A stretch of 64,000 nt of DNA from Aaosphaeria pasadenensis (Eukaryota > Ascomycota > Dothideomycetes > Pleosporales). The position numbers and the translations under genes are program-made. Below, piece after piece: positions 25,523 through 36,927 of this stretch. The notes under the pieces are model-generated. The model was not told the origin of the DNA and made no database searches. It was given only the letters and a program-made list of their open reading frames with translations. Every line of letters begins with the position of its first letter. Position 1 is the stretch's first letter. Where the stretch lies: NCBI GenBank assembly GCA_022813625.1, contig JAKLMB010000003.1, positions 1,364,001-1,428,000 on the forward strand, written 5' to 3'.

Positions 25523-26722
25523 ATGGTTTTCAAACATTCGCACCAGAATTCGATCCTGCTTGTCACCTCCATTCTACTCTCGCCCGTCTTCTCAGCGGGC
25601 TACAGCACAACGAACAACTTCGTAGACCCAAAAGACAACAACAAAGACTGCGATTGCTATGTCCTATCGTCAGGGAAGGATTCTCAAACCCCCCAGTACT
25701 TCCAATACTACCGATTCTATGACTTCCGTGGCTTCGCCGACAAACCAGGACAATACGTCGATACTCCGCCTTTGGTAAATGACACGCAGGACGCAGGCTC
25801 AGAGCCCGTCTGGAACGCCGAAATTCTAAACAGCAACTCCTGGAACACGGACTGGAGCATCCAGAACTGGAGTAAGCCCGCGACCGAGGAATTTCCCGTC
25901 CGCATGGTGAATTCGCCCGCCAACATCTTCATATCCCAGAGCGATGACGAGGACAGTAACAACAATGGAGGCAACCCCTTCACGTGGCTCACGCTCCGCA
26001 CCAGCCGCCTCGACGACTTCCAGTCCGCCGGCGAGATCGAAAACAACCAGCAGAACGTCAAGCACTGCAGCATGCGGATGTACGCGCGGGTGACGGGGTC
26101 AAAGGGCGCAGTGGCGGGCTTCTTCACCTTCTTCGACGACGACAACGAGTCCGACATTGAGATCCTGACCAACGACCCCACGGACACGGTGCGGTACACA
26201 AATCAGCCGGCCGTTAACAAGAAGTCCGGCGACGAGATCGCGGCCGCGTCGAAGGAGGTCGCGAGTCTGCCGCCCTGGGACGAGTGGCAGACTCATAGGA
26301 TCGATTGGTTGGGCAAAAACTCGTACTGGTTCCTCAATGGCAAGCAGGTGGCTGCTAATACTTACTCCGTACCGAGGAAGCCGTCGTATGTGGTCATGAA
26401 CATGTGGAGCGATGGCGGGTCATGGAGTGGGAACATGTCAAAGGGTGACTCGGCGGAGCTCCAGATTCAGTGGATCGAGATGACGTTTAATACTAGCGGG
26501 CCGGTGGGCGGTCCTGGAGGTGGTACGCACGACAAGAGGGGGGAGGGTCTCATGGAAAAGAGGAAAGCAAAGGGCTGTGAGACCGTTTGCAAGATTGATG
26601 GCGTTAAGGAGACGGGGCACCCCGAGGTTGTCAGTGTGAATAAGAGTTCTGCGAGCGAACTAGCTGTGTCTTGGGGCCTGTTAATCGTGGTTGGACTGGC
26701 GTCTGTTGCTATGGGATTGTAG
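25523..26722 (+). CDS. Glycoside hydrolase family 16 protein, secreted, probable GPI anchor
   Basis: Single-exon gene of 399 residues for a cell-surface beta-glucan-active enzyme. Residues 1-25 form a signal peptide with a hydrophobic core (ILLVTSILLSPVFSA). The GH16 jelly-roll follows, with the catalytic E-x-D-x-E motif intact as ESDIE at residues 209-213. The stretches WDEWQTHRIDW and SYWFLNGKQV are typical of the fold. After the catalytic domain come dibasic sites (DKR, EKR) that could be cut by a Kex2-type protease. A Ser/Asn-rich spacer leads to a hydrophobic C-terminus (LLIVVGLASVAMGL) fitting GPI attachment. Known members hydrolyse or transglycosylate beta-1,3(4)-glucans; the precise substrate is not readable here. 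The TACTCCGTA at 26363 lies in its coding sequence. Confidence 0.9.
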   Translation: MVFKHSHQNSILLVTSILLSPVFSAGYSTTNNFVDPKDNNKDCDCYVLSSGKDSQTPQYFQYYRFYDFRGFADKPGQYVDTPPLVNDTQDAGSEPVWNAEILNSNSWNTDWSIQNWSKPATEEFPVRMVNSPANIFISQSDDEDSNNNGGNPFTWLTLRTSRLDDFQSAGEIENNQQNVKHCSMRMYARVTGSKGAVAGFFTFFDDDNESDIEILTNDPTDTVRYTNQPAVNKKSGDEIAAASKEVASLPPWDEWQTHRIDWLGKNSYWFLNGKQVAANTYSVPRKPSYVVMNMWSDGGSWSGNMSKGDSAELQIQWIEMTFNTSGPVGGPGGGTHDKRGEGLMEKRKAKGCETVCKIDGVKETGHPEVVSVNKSSASELAVSWGLLIVVGLASVAMGL

Positions 26723-27352
26723 GAAGGTGATGGGGAAACCATTTGATCTGCGATGTTCTGTAATTGGATTTGGGATGAATATACATGGTATGGTTTCCGG
26801 AAATACGACTTTGGTTCTGGTATAGTTCATTTAGCGTAGCATCATGATGTTAGGCAGTGCTTGGGAATAAAGTAAAGATACCCGATTCCATGTCTCCCCT
26901 GAAGCAAGTCAGCGGCTGTTTGCTATCATTGAAGTGACATCGAGTAAATGGGCTCATAGCAAGCAAGCAGGAAACGGATCACAGTAGGACGGGAGAGAAT
27001 TGCGGTTTGATGACTAAGTTGTGATTCTTCGGTGTGTGGATATGGTTCCACAGTACCTGCATATCTAAGTGTTCGTCCCAAACGTACAATAGTACTTGGC
27101 TTTGGTTTGTAGTCGGGTAGTCCGAGTGATATACTAGCTACCCACGGGTGAAAGGCTATGTGCATCGCGTTCTCATGGGCCGTCGGATGCACCCGCTACG
27201 GATAGCTTCCAATATTTTGCTGGCCGCATGGTGTTTGTTGGTGGGACAGAGGTGCGGGAGGGAGATTACTCCTCTATCGATTGTACCAACAAGTTTGCTA
27301 CCGCAACCCGATTCAATGGTGGTAATTCTCATGTCCTTTTGCTGGTCACCTT
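26723..27352. other. Convergent intergenic region GH16/RRP42
   Basis: 630 bp holding the two 3' ends. No further coding or RNA feature seen. Confidence 0.6.
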
Positions 27353-28516
27353 TCATCCAACCTCAATGGCTTCCAGCGCATCGATGACCTCGTCTGCAAT
27401 TCCGCCGCTCTGGACGACCATTTTGACAACCTCAGAGATCAACCCTCGCTTCATCCCACCTCTTGGGGGTGTCCAGACGCCGGAGGTAGCCAGTAATTCG
27501 CGTTGAGTTAGAGCCTCAGCGCTCGTAGTTGGAGCCACGCCACCAGTGGCAGAATTCATAGAATTGGGAACACCAGGGGGTGTGAGATGGGATGGGGGGT
27601 CGATTGTCCTAAGAGACACGAGCCTGGCACCCGAAGATGCGGATTTGCCTTTAGCACATGCTATGGCTAGCACAGCGTCCGCAACGGCCAATTCCTCCTT
27701 GCATGGGTCGAAAATGATGTTTGATCCAACAGCCATGGCAAGGACAATGACGGGTGGCTTCTCCAGAGACTGTCCAGTCTTTTTCTTGCCTTTCTGCTTG
27801 GGGTAGAGGTTGACGGATGCGTCCCAGTCGTCGTCAAAAAGAGGGTCTTCATCCTTCTCGGATTTCAAGGCGGGGAGTCTTGTGGTGAGGAGGGCTAGAT
27901 GGGTGGTCATGGAAAGAAGGGCGAGAGGGTATGATAGCGGTGGGGAGAGGAGGAGAATCTACATTTGCACGTCAATTATTGCATTTTCCAGGTCGATTGA
28001 ATGGACACCTACGTCAACGTAAAGTTTCCAGTGGAATCGTCGGTTGATGTAAAGTCTGTCTTTGAGCTCCCCACTAGCTAGTAAAGATTCAGTGAGCATG
28101 GAAGCTAGAAATACAGGTAGCGAGTCGTCGTCGCGATAACCTGGAATCTCAACGCTCATTTCGATCCATGAGTTTTGTCCCTTCCCACTGCTCTCGTCAT
28201 CATTCCCTGCGCCGTCCATGTCTATGTCCACATCGCCGCCAGCAAAGGAGAGAATCTCCAGTCTTTCCGCAGGCTTCAATTGTGATTTCTCAACCTCTGC
28301 CTTCACACCGACCAATGCTTCGGTACCATCCTCCAACGCAATGCGCGCGCTGCCGTTGGCACCTGGAAGTACGTCATACTCGGCTCTCATAGAACGGAAG
28401 TCCTTGGGCCCCTTGGTATGGTCGAGACGAATAGGCGGATTCTGTGACAGGGTTGAGCGCAGGAACGACAGCTCGGCCGGCGACAGGTTGACGTGGGCAG
28501 GCTGAGAGGGAGCCAT
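27353..28516 (-). CDS. RRP42: Exosome complex component RRP42 (RNase PH-like ring subunit)
   Basis: One of the six RNase PH-fold subunits of the RNA exosome ring, acting in 3'-end processing and decay of rRNA, snoRNA and mRNA; the eukaryotic ring subunit itself is catalytically inactive. Exons are complement(28013..28516) and complement(27353..27958), giving 369 residues. The 54 nt intron has a GTAGGT donor and its last codon in frame is a stop, so retention truncates the protein. The N-terminus has LSPAELSFL and ANGSARI followed by GTEALVGVKAEV, the RRP42 pattern. Across the intron comes LYVD then PLSYPLALLSMTTHLALL, again family-typical. A low-complexity acidic insert lies at about residues 95-112. 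The gene is divergent from the MCH1-like transporter (629 bp between starts). Confidence 0.9.
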
Positions 28517-29145
28517 CTTGCCCGGGAGTGGCGAGCGGCTATCGTATGGGCGGAAGGGAAAGGGAAATGGGTTTGGGGTAAAAGTTGGTATGTATTATGG
28601 ATTGGTTTGCTGCGGGTTGCGCTGGCCGCAAAAAGTGAGGAAGTTTGAACTGGATGACTGGGGCGGAAATGGACGAATCAGAGGCTTCAGCGTATCTGGA
28701 TGGGAAAGCTTGACGCCATTCCGCGACAACACCACCGAGCAGTCCGTGGACTACAAGTAGTTACTAACATTCGTTCCCTTGTGCCTTAGGACTAGGTACT
28801 TAAAACTAACAAAGCAATTGGCATGAACTTATCTCATTACGGACCCGGGAGTTACATACACAGTACTTACACTGTACAGTGGTTGATTAGTGACTAGCAT
28901 TTACACGCACGTCTGCTTCTTCACCGCCGCGTCTTCTCCGTACTCTCCTCTAGTCCTATACCTCGATTTCTCCCCCCTTTCGTCATCGATCAGACATTCA
29001 ATCATCATTCAATCAACCTACGGATACTTAACGTTTCATATTCAAGGGGACGTCCAAAGTCACAAGCCATGGCTTATTAGGTGTCACGTTCGTCACACGC
29101 GCACCTCCACCCGCCCCCTCCCAATCCCTCCCCCGGATCCCGGCC
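28517..29145. promoter_or_regulatory. Divergent promoter region RRP42/MCH1-like
   Basis: 629 bp between two start codons facing apart, so it must hold both promoters. A minimal uORF lies close to the transporter start (separate entry). Pyrimidine-rich plus-strand sequence at 28920-29010 fits a leader of the rightward gene. Confidence 0.55.
29069..29080 (+). promoter_or_regulatory. Minimal uORF (Met-Ala-Tyr-stop) before MCH1-like gene
   Basis: ATG GCT TAT TAG, with its stop 65 nt before the main start codon and inside the likely leader. Such a short uORF would permit reinitiation. Transcription start unknown. Confidence 0.4.
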
Positions 29146-31005
29146 ATGTCTCCCTCCGCCTCGAACAGGAATAGTAGCAGTAGCAGTAGCAGTCATAGCC
29201 ATCCTCACAGTCATGGTATCGACAAGCTCGACTACCATCCAGCCAACTCACAGCGCAAACCACTCCTTCGCCCAGACGCAGATAGTACTTCGAGTCGACA
29301 TTCCCGCGACACTAGCTACGCCGGTAGTTTCTTCGAGCACGTCGCAGAAGGCATAATGGAGCGCGATCGTCAGCGTCTCCAACGCGAAGCCGTCCGATGG
29401 CTGAGCTTCATCTGGGCCATCGTGAACTGTCTCTGCGCCGGCAGCATTACTGCATACTCTCTTTATGGACATCTCTTCCAATCGAAACTACATTACACCC
29501 AAGTCCAGGTCAACATCGTTTCTATCGTCGCCGAGCTCGGCATGTATCTGCCTGTTCCCGCCTTCGGCTACCTATGCGATCGCCTGGGGCCTGGAGTACC
29601 TTCGTTATTGTCTGGGGTTATGTTCGGCTTGGGATACCTGCTGGCAGCTTTCGCATACAAGAGCGGGCCACCGCCATCTGCTGATGGTCATGGATGGCCT
29701 TTCGGCGTCATGGTTTTAGCATTCGTTGCGGTGGGCATGGGTACAAGCTGCATGTACCTATCGGCTGTTACTACATGCGCAAAGAACTTTGGTCGGGGTA
29801 ACGCGAAAGGCATTGCTCTTGCGGTGCCTATCGCTGCCTTTGGCCTGAGTGGCATGTGGCAGAGTCAAGTGGGTAGCAGGCTACTATACGTGAAGAATCC
29901 AGATGGGAGCAAAGGTGACGTCGACGTCTTCCGCTTCTTCCTCTTCTTGGGAATTACCCTCCTTTGCGTCGGCGTTATCGGAACCTTTACGCTACAGATT
30001 GTGAACGAGGAAGAAATGATCGATGAGGCCATCGATGAGCTCGAGCGCTCTGGCTTGCTTGCGCAAGATGAGTTTTTTACTCGGGCTGCTGACATTCACG
30101 GCTACGGCACGATGAGTACCGGCGATCTCTCTGATTCCACTTTCGACTTCTTGCAGTCTGAAGCTGAGCGACTGAAAGCTCATGCAGAGGAGGAAAAGAG
30201 GAAGAAGACTTGGCTTCTGAATGAAGAAACCCGGCGCTATGTCATGGATCCCACCATGTGGTGGTTGGCTGGAGGCTTTTTCCTCGTCACCGGCCCTGGG
30301 GAAGCGTTCATCAACAACCTTGGTACCATCATTGGCACGCTCAGTCCTCCACATGTTTCCGCATCGACTTCGCCGGCAACCCACGTTTCCATCGTCGCGA
30401 TCACATCCACTCTAGCTCGACTCATTACCGGTACGCTCTCGGACATTCTCGCCCCTGTAGCAGCGACACACCAGCACCACCGTGGCCCTGACTCCATGGC
30501 CAATTCACTTGCATCCATTCAGTCTGTAGACCACTCAAGAAGATTCACCGTGTCTCGTATTTCCTTCCTTCTGTTGTTCGCTTTCATTCTATCTCTTGGG
30601 CAGCTTCTCCTAGCGTCCGGTTGGGTACAGAATCACGCCTCCCGATTCGCCGCCGTGTCTGCTTTAATAGGTGCAGGCTATGGTGCAGTATTCTCTCTCA
30701 CCCCTATCGTCGTGAGCGTCGTTTGGGGTGTTGAGAACTTTGGCACTAATTGGGGAATCCTTGCCATGACTCCCGCAGCCGGAGCGACCCTTTGGGGCGC
30801 CATCTACGCATTCGTATATCAGAAAGCAGCAGAAACCGGCGAGCCAGGCATTGAGCGTGACCCTAATGATGTTCTCTGCTATGGAAAGAGCTGCTATGCG
30901 TCCACATTCTGGGCCATGGCAATCTCCGTTTGGGTCGCGTGCGGTCTATGGCTGTTCGCTTGGAGAGGCCCGGGCGGATGGAAGAAGCGAGGAGTAGCTG
31001 TATGA
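29146..31005 (+). CDS. mch1: MFS transporter, MCH1-like (monocarboxylate-transporter-related)
   Basis: Single-exon gene of 619 residues. The protein has about 12 membrane segments in two halves separated by a charged cytosolic loop (about residues 285-365). The N-terminal cytosolic tail of about 80 residues has a Ser/His-rich run encoded by AGTAGC repeats. Diagnostic stretches include CLCAGSITAYSLY, AFGYLCDRLGP, SCMYLSAVTTCAKNFGRG and FGLSGMWQSQVGS, characteristic of fungal proteins annotated as probable transporter MCH1. In yeast Mch1 resembles monocarboxylate permeases but is reported at the vacuolar membrane without a proven monocarboxylate substrate, so substrate is left open. I chose the ATG at 29146 because it precedes the conserved tail. 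The upstream ATG at 29069 opens only a three-codon ORF. Confidence 0.88.
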   Translation: MSPSASNRNSSSSSSSHSHPHSHGIDKLDYHPANSQRKPLLRPDADSTSSRHSRDTSYAGSFFEHVAEGIMERDRQRLQREAVRWLSFIWAIVNCLCAGSITAYSLYGHLFQSKLHYTQVQVNIVSIVAELGMYLPVPAFGYLCDRLGPGVPSLLSGVMFGLGYLLAAFAYKSGPPPSADGHGWPFGVMVLAFVAVGMGTSCMYLSAVTTCAKNFGRGNAKGIALAVPIAAFGLSGMWQSQVGSRLLYVKNPDGSKGDVDVFRFFLFLGITLLCVGVIGTFTLQIVNEEEMIDEAIDELERSGLLAQDEFFTRAADIHGYGTMSTGDLSDSTFDFLQSEAERLKAHAEEEKRKKTWLLNEETRRYVMDPTMWWLAGGFFLVTGPGEAFINNLGTIIGTLSPPHVSASTSPATHVSIVAITSTLARLITGTLSDILAPVAATHQHHRGPDSMANSLASIQSVDHSRRFTVSRISFLLLFAFILSLGQLLLASGWVQNHASRFAAVSALIGAGYGAVFSLTPIVVSVVWGVENFGTNWGILAMTPAAGATLWGAIYAFVYQKAAETGEPGIERDPNDVLCYGKSCYASTFWAMAISVWVACGLWLFAWRGPGGWKKRGVAV

Positions 31006-32325
31006 AGTATTTCTCCGGCACAGCTTTGTATAGAAGAAGGAGGTTGTAACAATTGACGATCAATGGGTTTCACGGCAGTATGGCATTATTTCTATCCTCA
31101 TTTCACACTCATCATCATCATCACAAGTTGTAGGGATTGGGTTTCGTATACCCCTAAGCAGATATCACGGCGTTTTTCTTTTGGAGGGGAGGGCTGCATA
31201 TTGCATTGGCATTTTCGCGATAGTCACATTCGTTTGTTCACGACCATATTTTCTTGCTTGTCGAATCACTATTTTTCCTTTTGCACGTAAAGCATAATGG
31301 ACCTTGGTCCCCTGTTTGATACCACCATATCTTGTTATCCTTCTGTCCATTGCAGTCTGTGATATAGAAGTTCGAATTACTGTCACTGAGTATAGAACTA
31401 GTTGCTCATTCAGAGCTATGGGGCAGTGTCTTTGACTAGTACTACGGGTTACAATAACTTCCTACATGATCTTCGAAGCTTCACATGTAATCAATTGTCC
31501 ATCGCTTCTATCCCGAATTCTCCCATTCCAATACACAAGTCGGCGCAGCGCCTGCGTATTACCAAATCCTCAATCCTTTCTCTCAGGGTCTGATGCGACA
31601 TTTAATCCCCATAGAGGAGATCGCCTACGTGTACGCACACAAGCCTGAATCTCGCTCGCCTTGCGAAGACATGCTATAGAACCGATCACCAAAGTCCGCC
31701 TCGTTTAGCTCGCCTAGAGTCTATCGATAGGTCTGCGCCTCCCCGCCGACGTTCGATCTTGACATCGCGAATCCTGGAGTGTCGACTTGGCAACCCAGGC
31801 TGTGCAGCAGCGAGGAGAGGGGATCCCAACCCCAAACCGAGAGTAAGAGAAACTCGAACTTCACGTTCAAGTGCCTTCGATTTTTGTTCCTCGCTTCGAA
31901 GAGATCCTCGGTCTCGATCAGAGATCCGTTCGATGTCATTGGGTGTTCGGGCCTAGGGTCGCTTGTTTCGAAGGATTTGGGAGGTTGGTGGCAGTGAAGT
32001 CGTTTAACCGCATTCTGACGATGGATTTGTCTAACCCGCATGTGATGCAACTTCCCCCGCAAAGTTTCGGTCGCTGTTGCGAAAGGGACATAGATCGTGC
32101 CTTCTTTCGAAATGCTTGACCGGTGGGTTTGCGAGGTTGTTTTTGGGAAGCTTATTTAGGTGTTCGAGGTTCCCACTTTTGATTGCTTTCTTTCCTTATT
32201 CTCCGATCCAGTAACCTGCATAGTTTTTGTCTCTGCGCTTTTTGGTTCGTTGATACCGTCTACATAATTTTCTAATATTACAACCTTGCCTGATCTATAT
32301 ATCCACAAATACAAAGCGAGGAGTT
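31006..32325. other. Intergenic region
   Basis: 1.3 kb between two rightward genes. No ORF above 113 codons and no repeat or RNA gene recognised. Confidence 0.55.
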
Positions 32326-33019
32326 ATGGCTTTCGAACTATACTCTCACAACCGGGGATCCAGGATCATGCTCGTGATAGCATTCCTGGTTGTACTTCTG
32401 TGGGCTCTGCTGTTACTCGAGATTGGCCTTGGGAAGAAAGATGAAGAAAAATATCTTAAGTTTTGGAACGATCCAAACAGAGACACCAACAATAGACCCG
32501 CGTATCCAGATTGGAGATGGGGGGAAAAGGACTACAACGGAGTGTAAGTCTTAAACCCCAATGTCCCCCTTTCGGAAACAGATTCAAAGACGAAAGCTAA
32601 TACAACTTAGAGAACAATTGTTTTCGGTCGGATCTGTCCTCATCTTAGAGATCCCACATCTGACGATTCATCACATCCTCCTCTACACTCAACGCATGCA
32701 CCCCGTCGGCGCGCTCTGTACCAGCCTCATCATGGGATGCTGCTGGTTCGTCAACGGGTTCTTCGGCGTGCTGCAGTGGCTGAGCAACCTTGAGGATTGG
32801 TCGAATGATATCAAGTCCACGGACAACTTGCAAACGGCGAATGCGGGGCTTTCGTTCGCGTTGGTGCTGGCCTACTGGGTGTATATGGGGTTTTCGGCCA
32901 GTGATGTGCATAAGTGGAGGAAGGAGAAGAAGATTCTGAGGCAGCAGTCGAGGGCTCAGGCTAGAGAATTGGAGTCGGTGGCTGTGGGGATAGATGAGGA
33001 GAGGAAGAATGGGAATTGA
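32326..33019 (+). CDS. Small multi-pass membrane protein, function unknown
   Basis: Two exons, 32326..32543 and 32611..33019, give 208 residues. The 67 nt intron has a GTAAGT donor and TTAG acceptor, and joins NGV to EQLFSVGS in frame. Four hydrophobic segments are visible: residues about 14-35 (LVIAFLVVLLWALLLLEIG), about 73-95, 100-125 (CTSLIMGCCWFVNGFFGVL) and 145-163 (SFALVLAYWVYMGF). Both ends are hydrophilic, and the C-terminal tail is Arg/Lys/Glu-rich. The four-helix layout with small loops is MARVEL-like, but I see no conserved motif that would prove it. I recognise no family and assign no function. Confidence 0.75.
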
Positions 33020-34578
33020 AGTAATGATGACGGAACGAAAGGATACAGATTTGGGACTAATGACCATATTTACGTGAAGGAGAGCTGATAATGTTTAATG
33101 GCAGGGGCATCAGCTTATTAGCTGAACGACAGGAAGATCTCATAATTAATGTTTAATATCTCATAAGTAACGCTTAATGTTTAATGGATTTACAAGTATC
33201 GCTGTTTGGAGCGATGCGATATCCTCCATAAACTTGGTTCAGATTGTAAATTATGATTCAAGCGCAAAGCCATACATGATCTCCCTCGACTATGTGTACA
33301 TTGAAATGTTAGGCTTTTTTATACACGATTGCATTAGTGATTATTTTTGAACCTAAATCCATCTCAAATCCATCGTCATTGGATTAATGCAAGGGTAGGA
33401 AGTAACATAGGCCAAGTTGTCCTTCGATATTGTTGACAATGCCGTACCTTTCTGGATTGGTTTATGATATACTTCATTTTACCGAGGCTTTGTCAAAAGA
33501 CAAGGCGAGATCATCAGTGGGCTTAGCCATACTTTTGTATTGCTATAAAACTCGTATAGCTTGCCATCTGCAGGAACCCGATCAGGCACTGCAGTTGTCG
33601 AATCCATACCTTTCAACCCTAATTATGAGCCTTGCTTACATTGTTCGCACGTAATTTAGTGACGCAACTTGTACCTGACAGACTTGCCAGTCACTATATT
33701 GAGCGGAAATCAGTCATAGCCCGGACTTTGCAATAATCAGCCAAGAATGGCGGTATCTATCCCTGTATTGTTGTATGGAGAGGGATTATTGACGTTTGTA
33801 GTGCTTGACTGGATGTGGTTAGCAACCTGAGTAGCTTACAAGTCTCGCCTCTCTGGTACCTCGTGCCATTGCGCCAACTCCATCTGCATCATCAATCATG
33901 AGGGAGTGTTTGGACATGGGCTCGTATCCTGATTGAACACTCGCCCACGGTACAAACTCCACTTACCTAACTCACGCGGGAGTATCCTTGGAGCGGAAGG
34001 CCCCGCTTCCCCAGTATCTCCATGCGTCCTAGAAGGTGTTGATGGAGAGACCTCGCAATGTTGCAAGAGTTTGGGAGGGACTACTGTCTTGTCGGATCCG
34101 GCGCGGATCGTGACGGGGCTCCCATGAGTTTCCACAGATCCTCTTCTTTGTTGCCGTACTCCTCTATTCCTTTACCATCATGGCGTGCTCGATCTGCAAG
34201 AGCAAGACACGGCACCAAGGCCATATGCGGGCGTCAAGCTGACGAGATGGCTGCAGACTACCCCGCGCCTCTGGGTACCTATCTCGAGCTGTTGCTGTCC
34301 CGAGCTATCCACAGCTTCCCACGGCGCCCACCCCCGTGTGCCGCCCAAGTTGCGTCTTTGTATGATAAGCTGTTAGCCCAGCTCCATCACATTCTACCAG
34401 GCTTGGAAAACATGGGTCGCTGCATGCGAACTGAGTGTAGATAGATCATTAGGCTCTTAGCCAGGCTGGTGGAGTAATAAGTATCTCATTCTGTCCTGTC
34501 ACATTCCTGTCTTCAGCCTTGTACCTTTCCCGCACTCCAGAGATCCACATCTTCTGGTAGGTTGTCAAAACAGCAGCA
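33020..34578. other. Intergenic region with short 3'-flank repeat
   Basis: ATGTTTAAT occurs three times just after the preceding gene (33091, 33149, 33177), two of them as part of a longer direct duplication beginning ATCTCATAA. The rest holds short ORFs on both strands (for example 34058-34444) without domain support. Confidence 0.5.
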
Positions 34579-36360
34579 ATGTTTGCCCTTCCTCTAGCTC
34601 TCATGGCTACGGCCTGGCTTGTCGAAGCCGAACCTAACAATGAATTCTTCCACCCCCATGCTGTCGTTGCATTCATTCGTACGGGCGAGAAGACGCCTCA
34701 GCTATTGGACGGACCGACCACGCTCACCAATCTAGGTGCACAGCAGATGTACAGACTCGGCCAGCTATATCGAGGCAGGTACATTGACGCGGCCACTGGT
34801 GACACCGCAATGGGCGAGCAGCCTCTCCCGGACATTTCGCCGAACATCGTGGACAGCCAGCAGCTCTTCATACGGTCACTAGACATACCAAATGTCTTCT
34901 CTTCTGCGCAGGCTTTCATGCAGGGTCTATACCCACCATACAAGGGCAATGCGACCAACTCACTAAACGAGACTGACTTTGAGATGCCCCTGGCTGGATA
35001 TCAATATGCACAGATTGACTCACTGAGCCCACGCGACCCCATGAGCATCTACATTGGTGGTGAAAAGTATTGTCCTACGTCTAGGGCAGATACCCTAATG
35101 TATGAAGTCACCGATGCTTTCCAGGAGACGAGGATGGAGTCGAGAGAGTTCTACGAGAGCTTGAGCCTTGATCTTCTGAGCAATACAATGACCGAGAGTC
35201 AATTGTGAGTAGTACCATTCCATAAGAACTACGCAAGACTCGTTCTAGAGAAGTCCAATACTGATGCATGTTGTAGGGACTATTATAACGCCGAGAAGAT
35301 CTACGAGTACATTCTGTACCGATCTCGACATGAACAGACTATTCGTGACCAGCTAAGCAACGGCACTATTCTCGATACACTTCGCTACTATACCGACTTG
35401 AAGGCATGGTACTCCTACGGCAACACTTCGAGCTCCACATCAGACCCAGACTACCGAGCCATGGCCGGCCGCACGCTGGCCGCGCAGGTCCTCGGGAAGT
35501 TCCAAGAGATCGTCCGCGACGAAGGAAGCTACATGGGCTCCGCATCTCCCCTGAGTCTGATGTTCGGCGACTACCAACCCTTCGTCTCGTTCTTCTCGCT
35601 AGCCATGCTCGACGAGAAGCACTCCAACTTCATGGCCATGCCCGACTTCGCCTCGACCATGATATTCGAGTTGTACAGCCGAGGCCGCAACTCCAGTTTC
35701 CCGGAGAACGCGACGACGGACCTCTACGTTCGCTTTCGCTTCCAGAACGGCACCGACTACAAGAACAACGACATCCAGAGCTTCGTCCTCTTCAACAAGC
35801 CCAATGCCGAAGGCGACATGACCTGGCCTGAGTTCGAGAACATGATGTCCAGGATCATGGTCAACGAGGTTGCCGACTGGTGCGAGGAATGCTCGTCCAA
35901 CTCTCAGTTCTGCTGGGGCGCAACTGGCACTACGGTCATCACGAGGTTGAGGGAGAAGGCGAAGAGTGGCCTGGCTCCCGCTGTTGCTGGCGTCATAGGT
36001 GCCATCGTCACGCTCGTGGTCGCTGGTCTCATATTCGCCGCCGCCATGTTCCTAGGCGGTGTGCGCTTCCATCGCGTGGAACGCGGCAAGAGGTCCGACC
36101 TGGGTGGATTCAAGGGCTCTGCGAAGTTGGCGTCAGATCCCGATCTCCACCTACCCAGCAACGCGGCGGCTCCTGCGGGGATTGTAGTCGGCCGTGGCGC
36201 GGACAGGAAGACTCCACATGAGCGCGTGGGTAGCTGGGAGTTGAGGCAGAAGGAGTTTGGCCCTAGGTCAGGCGATATTGGGGATGAGAGCAGGAGGGAG
36301 AGCTTTGAAGCCATTGAGGCAGCAATGGCAAGGCCTGTGGAGCCTAATGAGAGAGTCTAG
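34579..36360 (+). CDS. Membrane-anchored histidine-phosphatase-like protein, probably catalytically inactive
   Basis: Exons 34579..35204 and 35277..36360 give 569 residues; the 72 nt intron (GTGAGT donor, GTAG acceptor) splits a Leu codon. The layout is signal peptide (residues 1-17), histidine acid phosphatase (branch 2) fold, a C-terminal membrane helix (about 440-469) and a cytosolic tail of about 100 residues. The N-terminal catalytic signature of the family, RHGxRxP, reads RTGEKTP at 34-40, so the nucleophilic His is Thr. The later proton donor HD motif is replaced by GD at about 306-307. Several N-glycosylation sequons and Cys pairs fit a lumenal or extracellular domain. Fold assignment is from the RxGxxTP motif, LTNLGAQQMYRLGQLYRGRY and overall spacing. 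Loss of both histidines argues for a pseudoenzyme with a binding or sensing role. Confidence 0.8.
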
Positions 36361-36927
36361 GTGGCTTTTGGATAGATGTGTCGGTGGACTAAAGATGAGA
36401 TTGGGGAGGGAAAGATACGACACGTTCTTTACGATCTTGATACCCAGATACACGGTGTTAAACGGCGTCTTTCTCTATGGGTCAATATATACGCTCTTTG
36501 ATTGGGATAATCGACGAGTAGCCTGCGAATGACAAGTATGAAATGCAATAGATGTCTTGTAATCACATACAAATAGCGGAAACGATTTCTCAGTGCAATG
36601 TATGCTAAACCTTTGAAAGTCTTAACCCTGACTCGACTCGATCCCACTTTTACCTTCCATTTTGGAAGGACGATGACAATACCCACATGTTCCATGCAGC
36701 TGTCCAGCCTTACGCTAGTCAATCAAGTCCACTCCATGCTGCCCCACCATCACCAATGACGGCTCCCCACAGTCCTTATCGATACCGCCCGTCATCCAGC
36801 ACAAGAAAGTTAACGTTAACCTCACAAACATCAACAACCCCGACGTCAACACGACCCTCCATCTCCAGAACAACCACGATTCCCCACCCCCAACTCCCAC
36901 GACTACAACAAGCTGCAACGACAAAAA
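36361..36927. other. Intergenic region, F-box gene promoter
   Basis: 567 bp; the last 200 bp are C/A-rich on the plus strand, consistent with a leader of the following rightward gene. No other feature seen. Confidence 0.5.
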
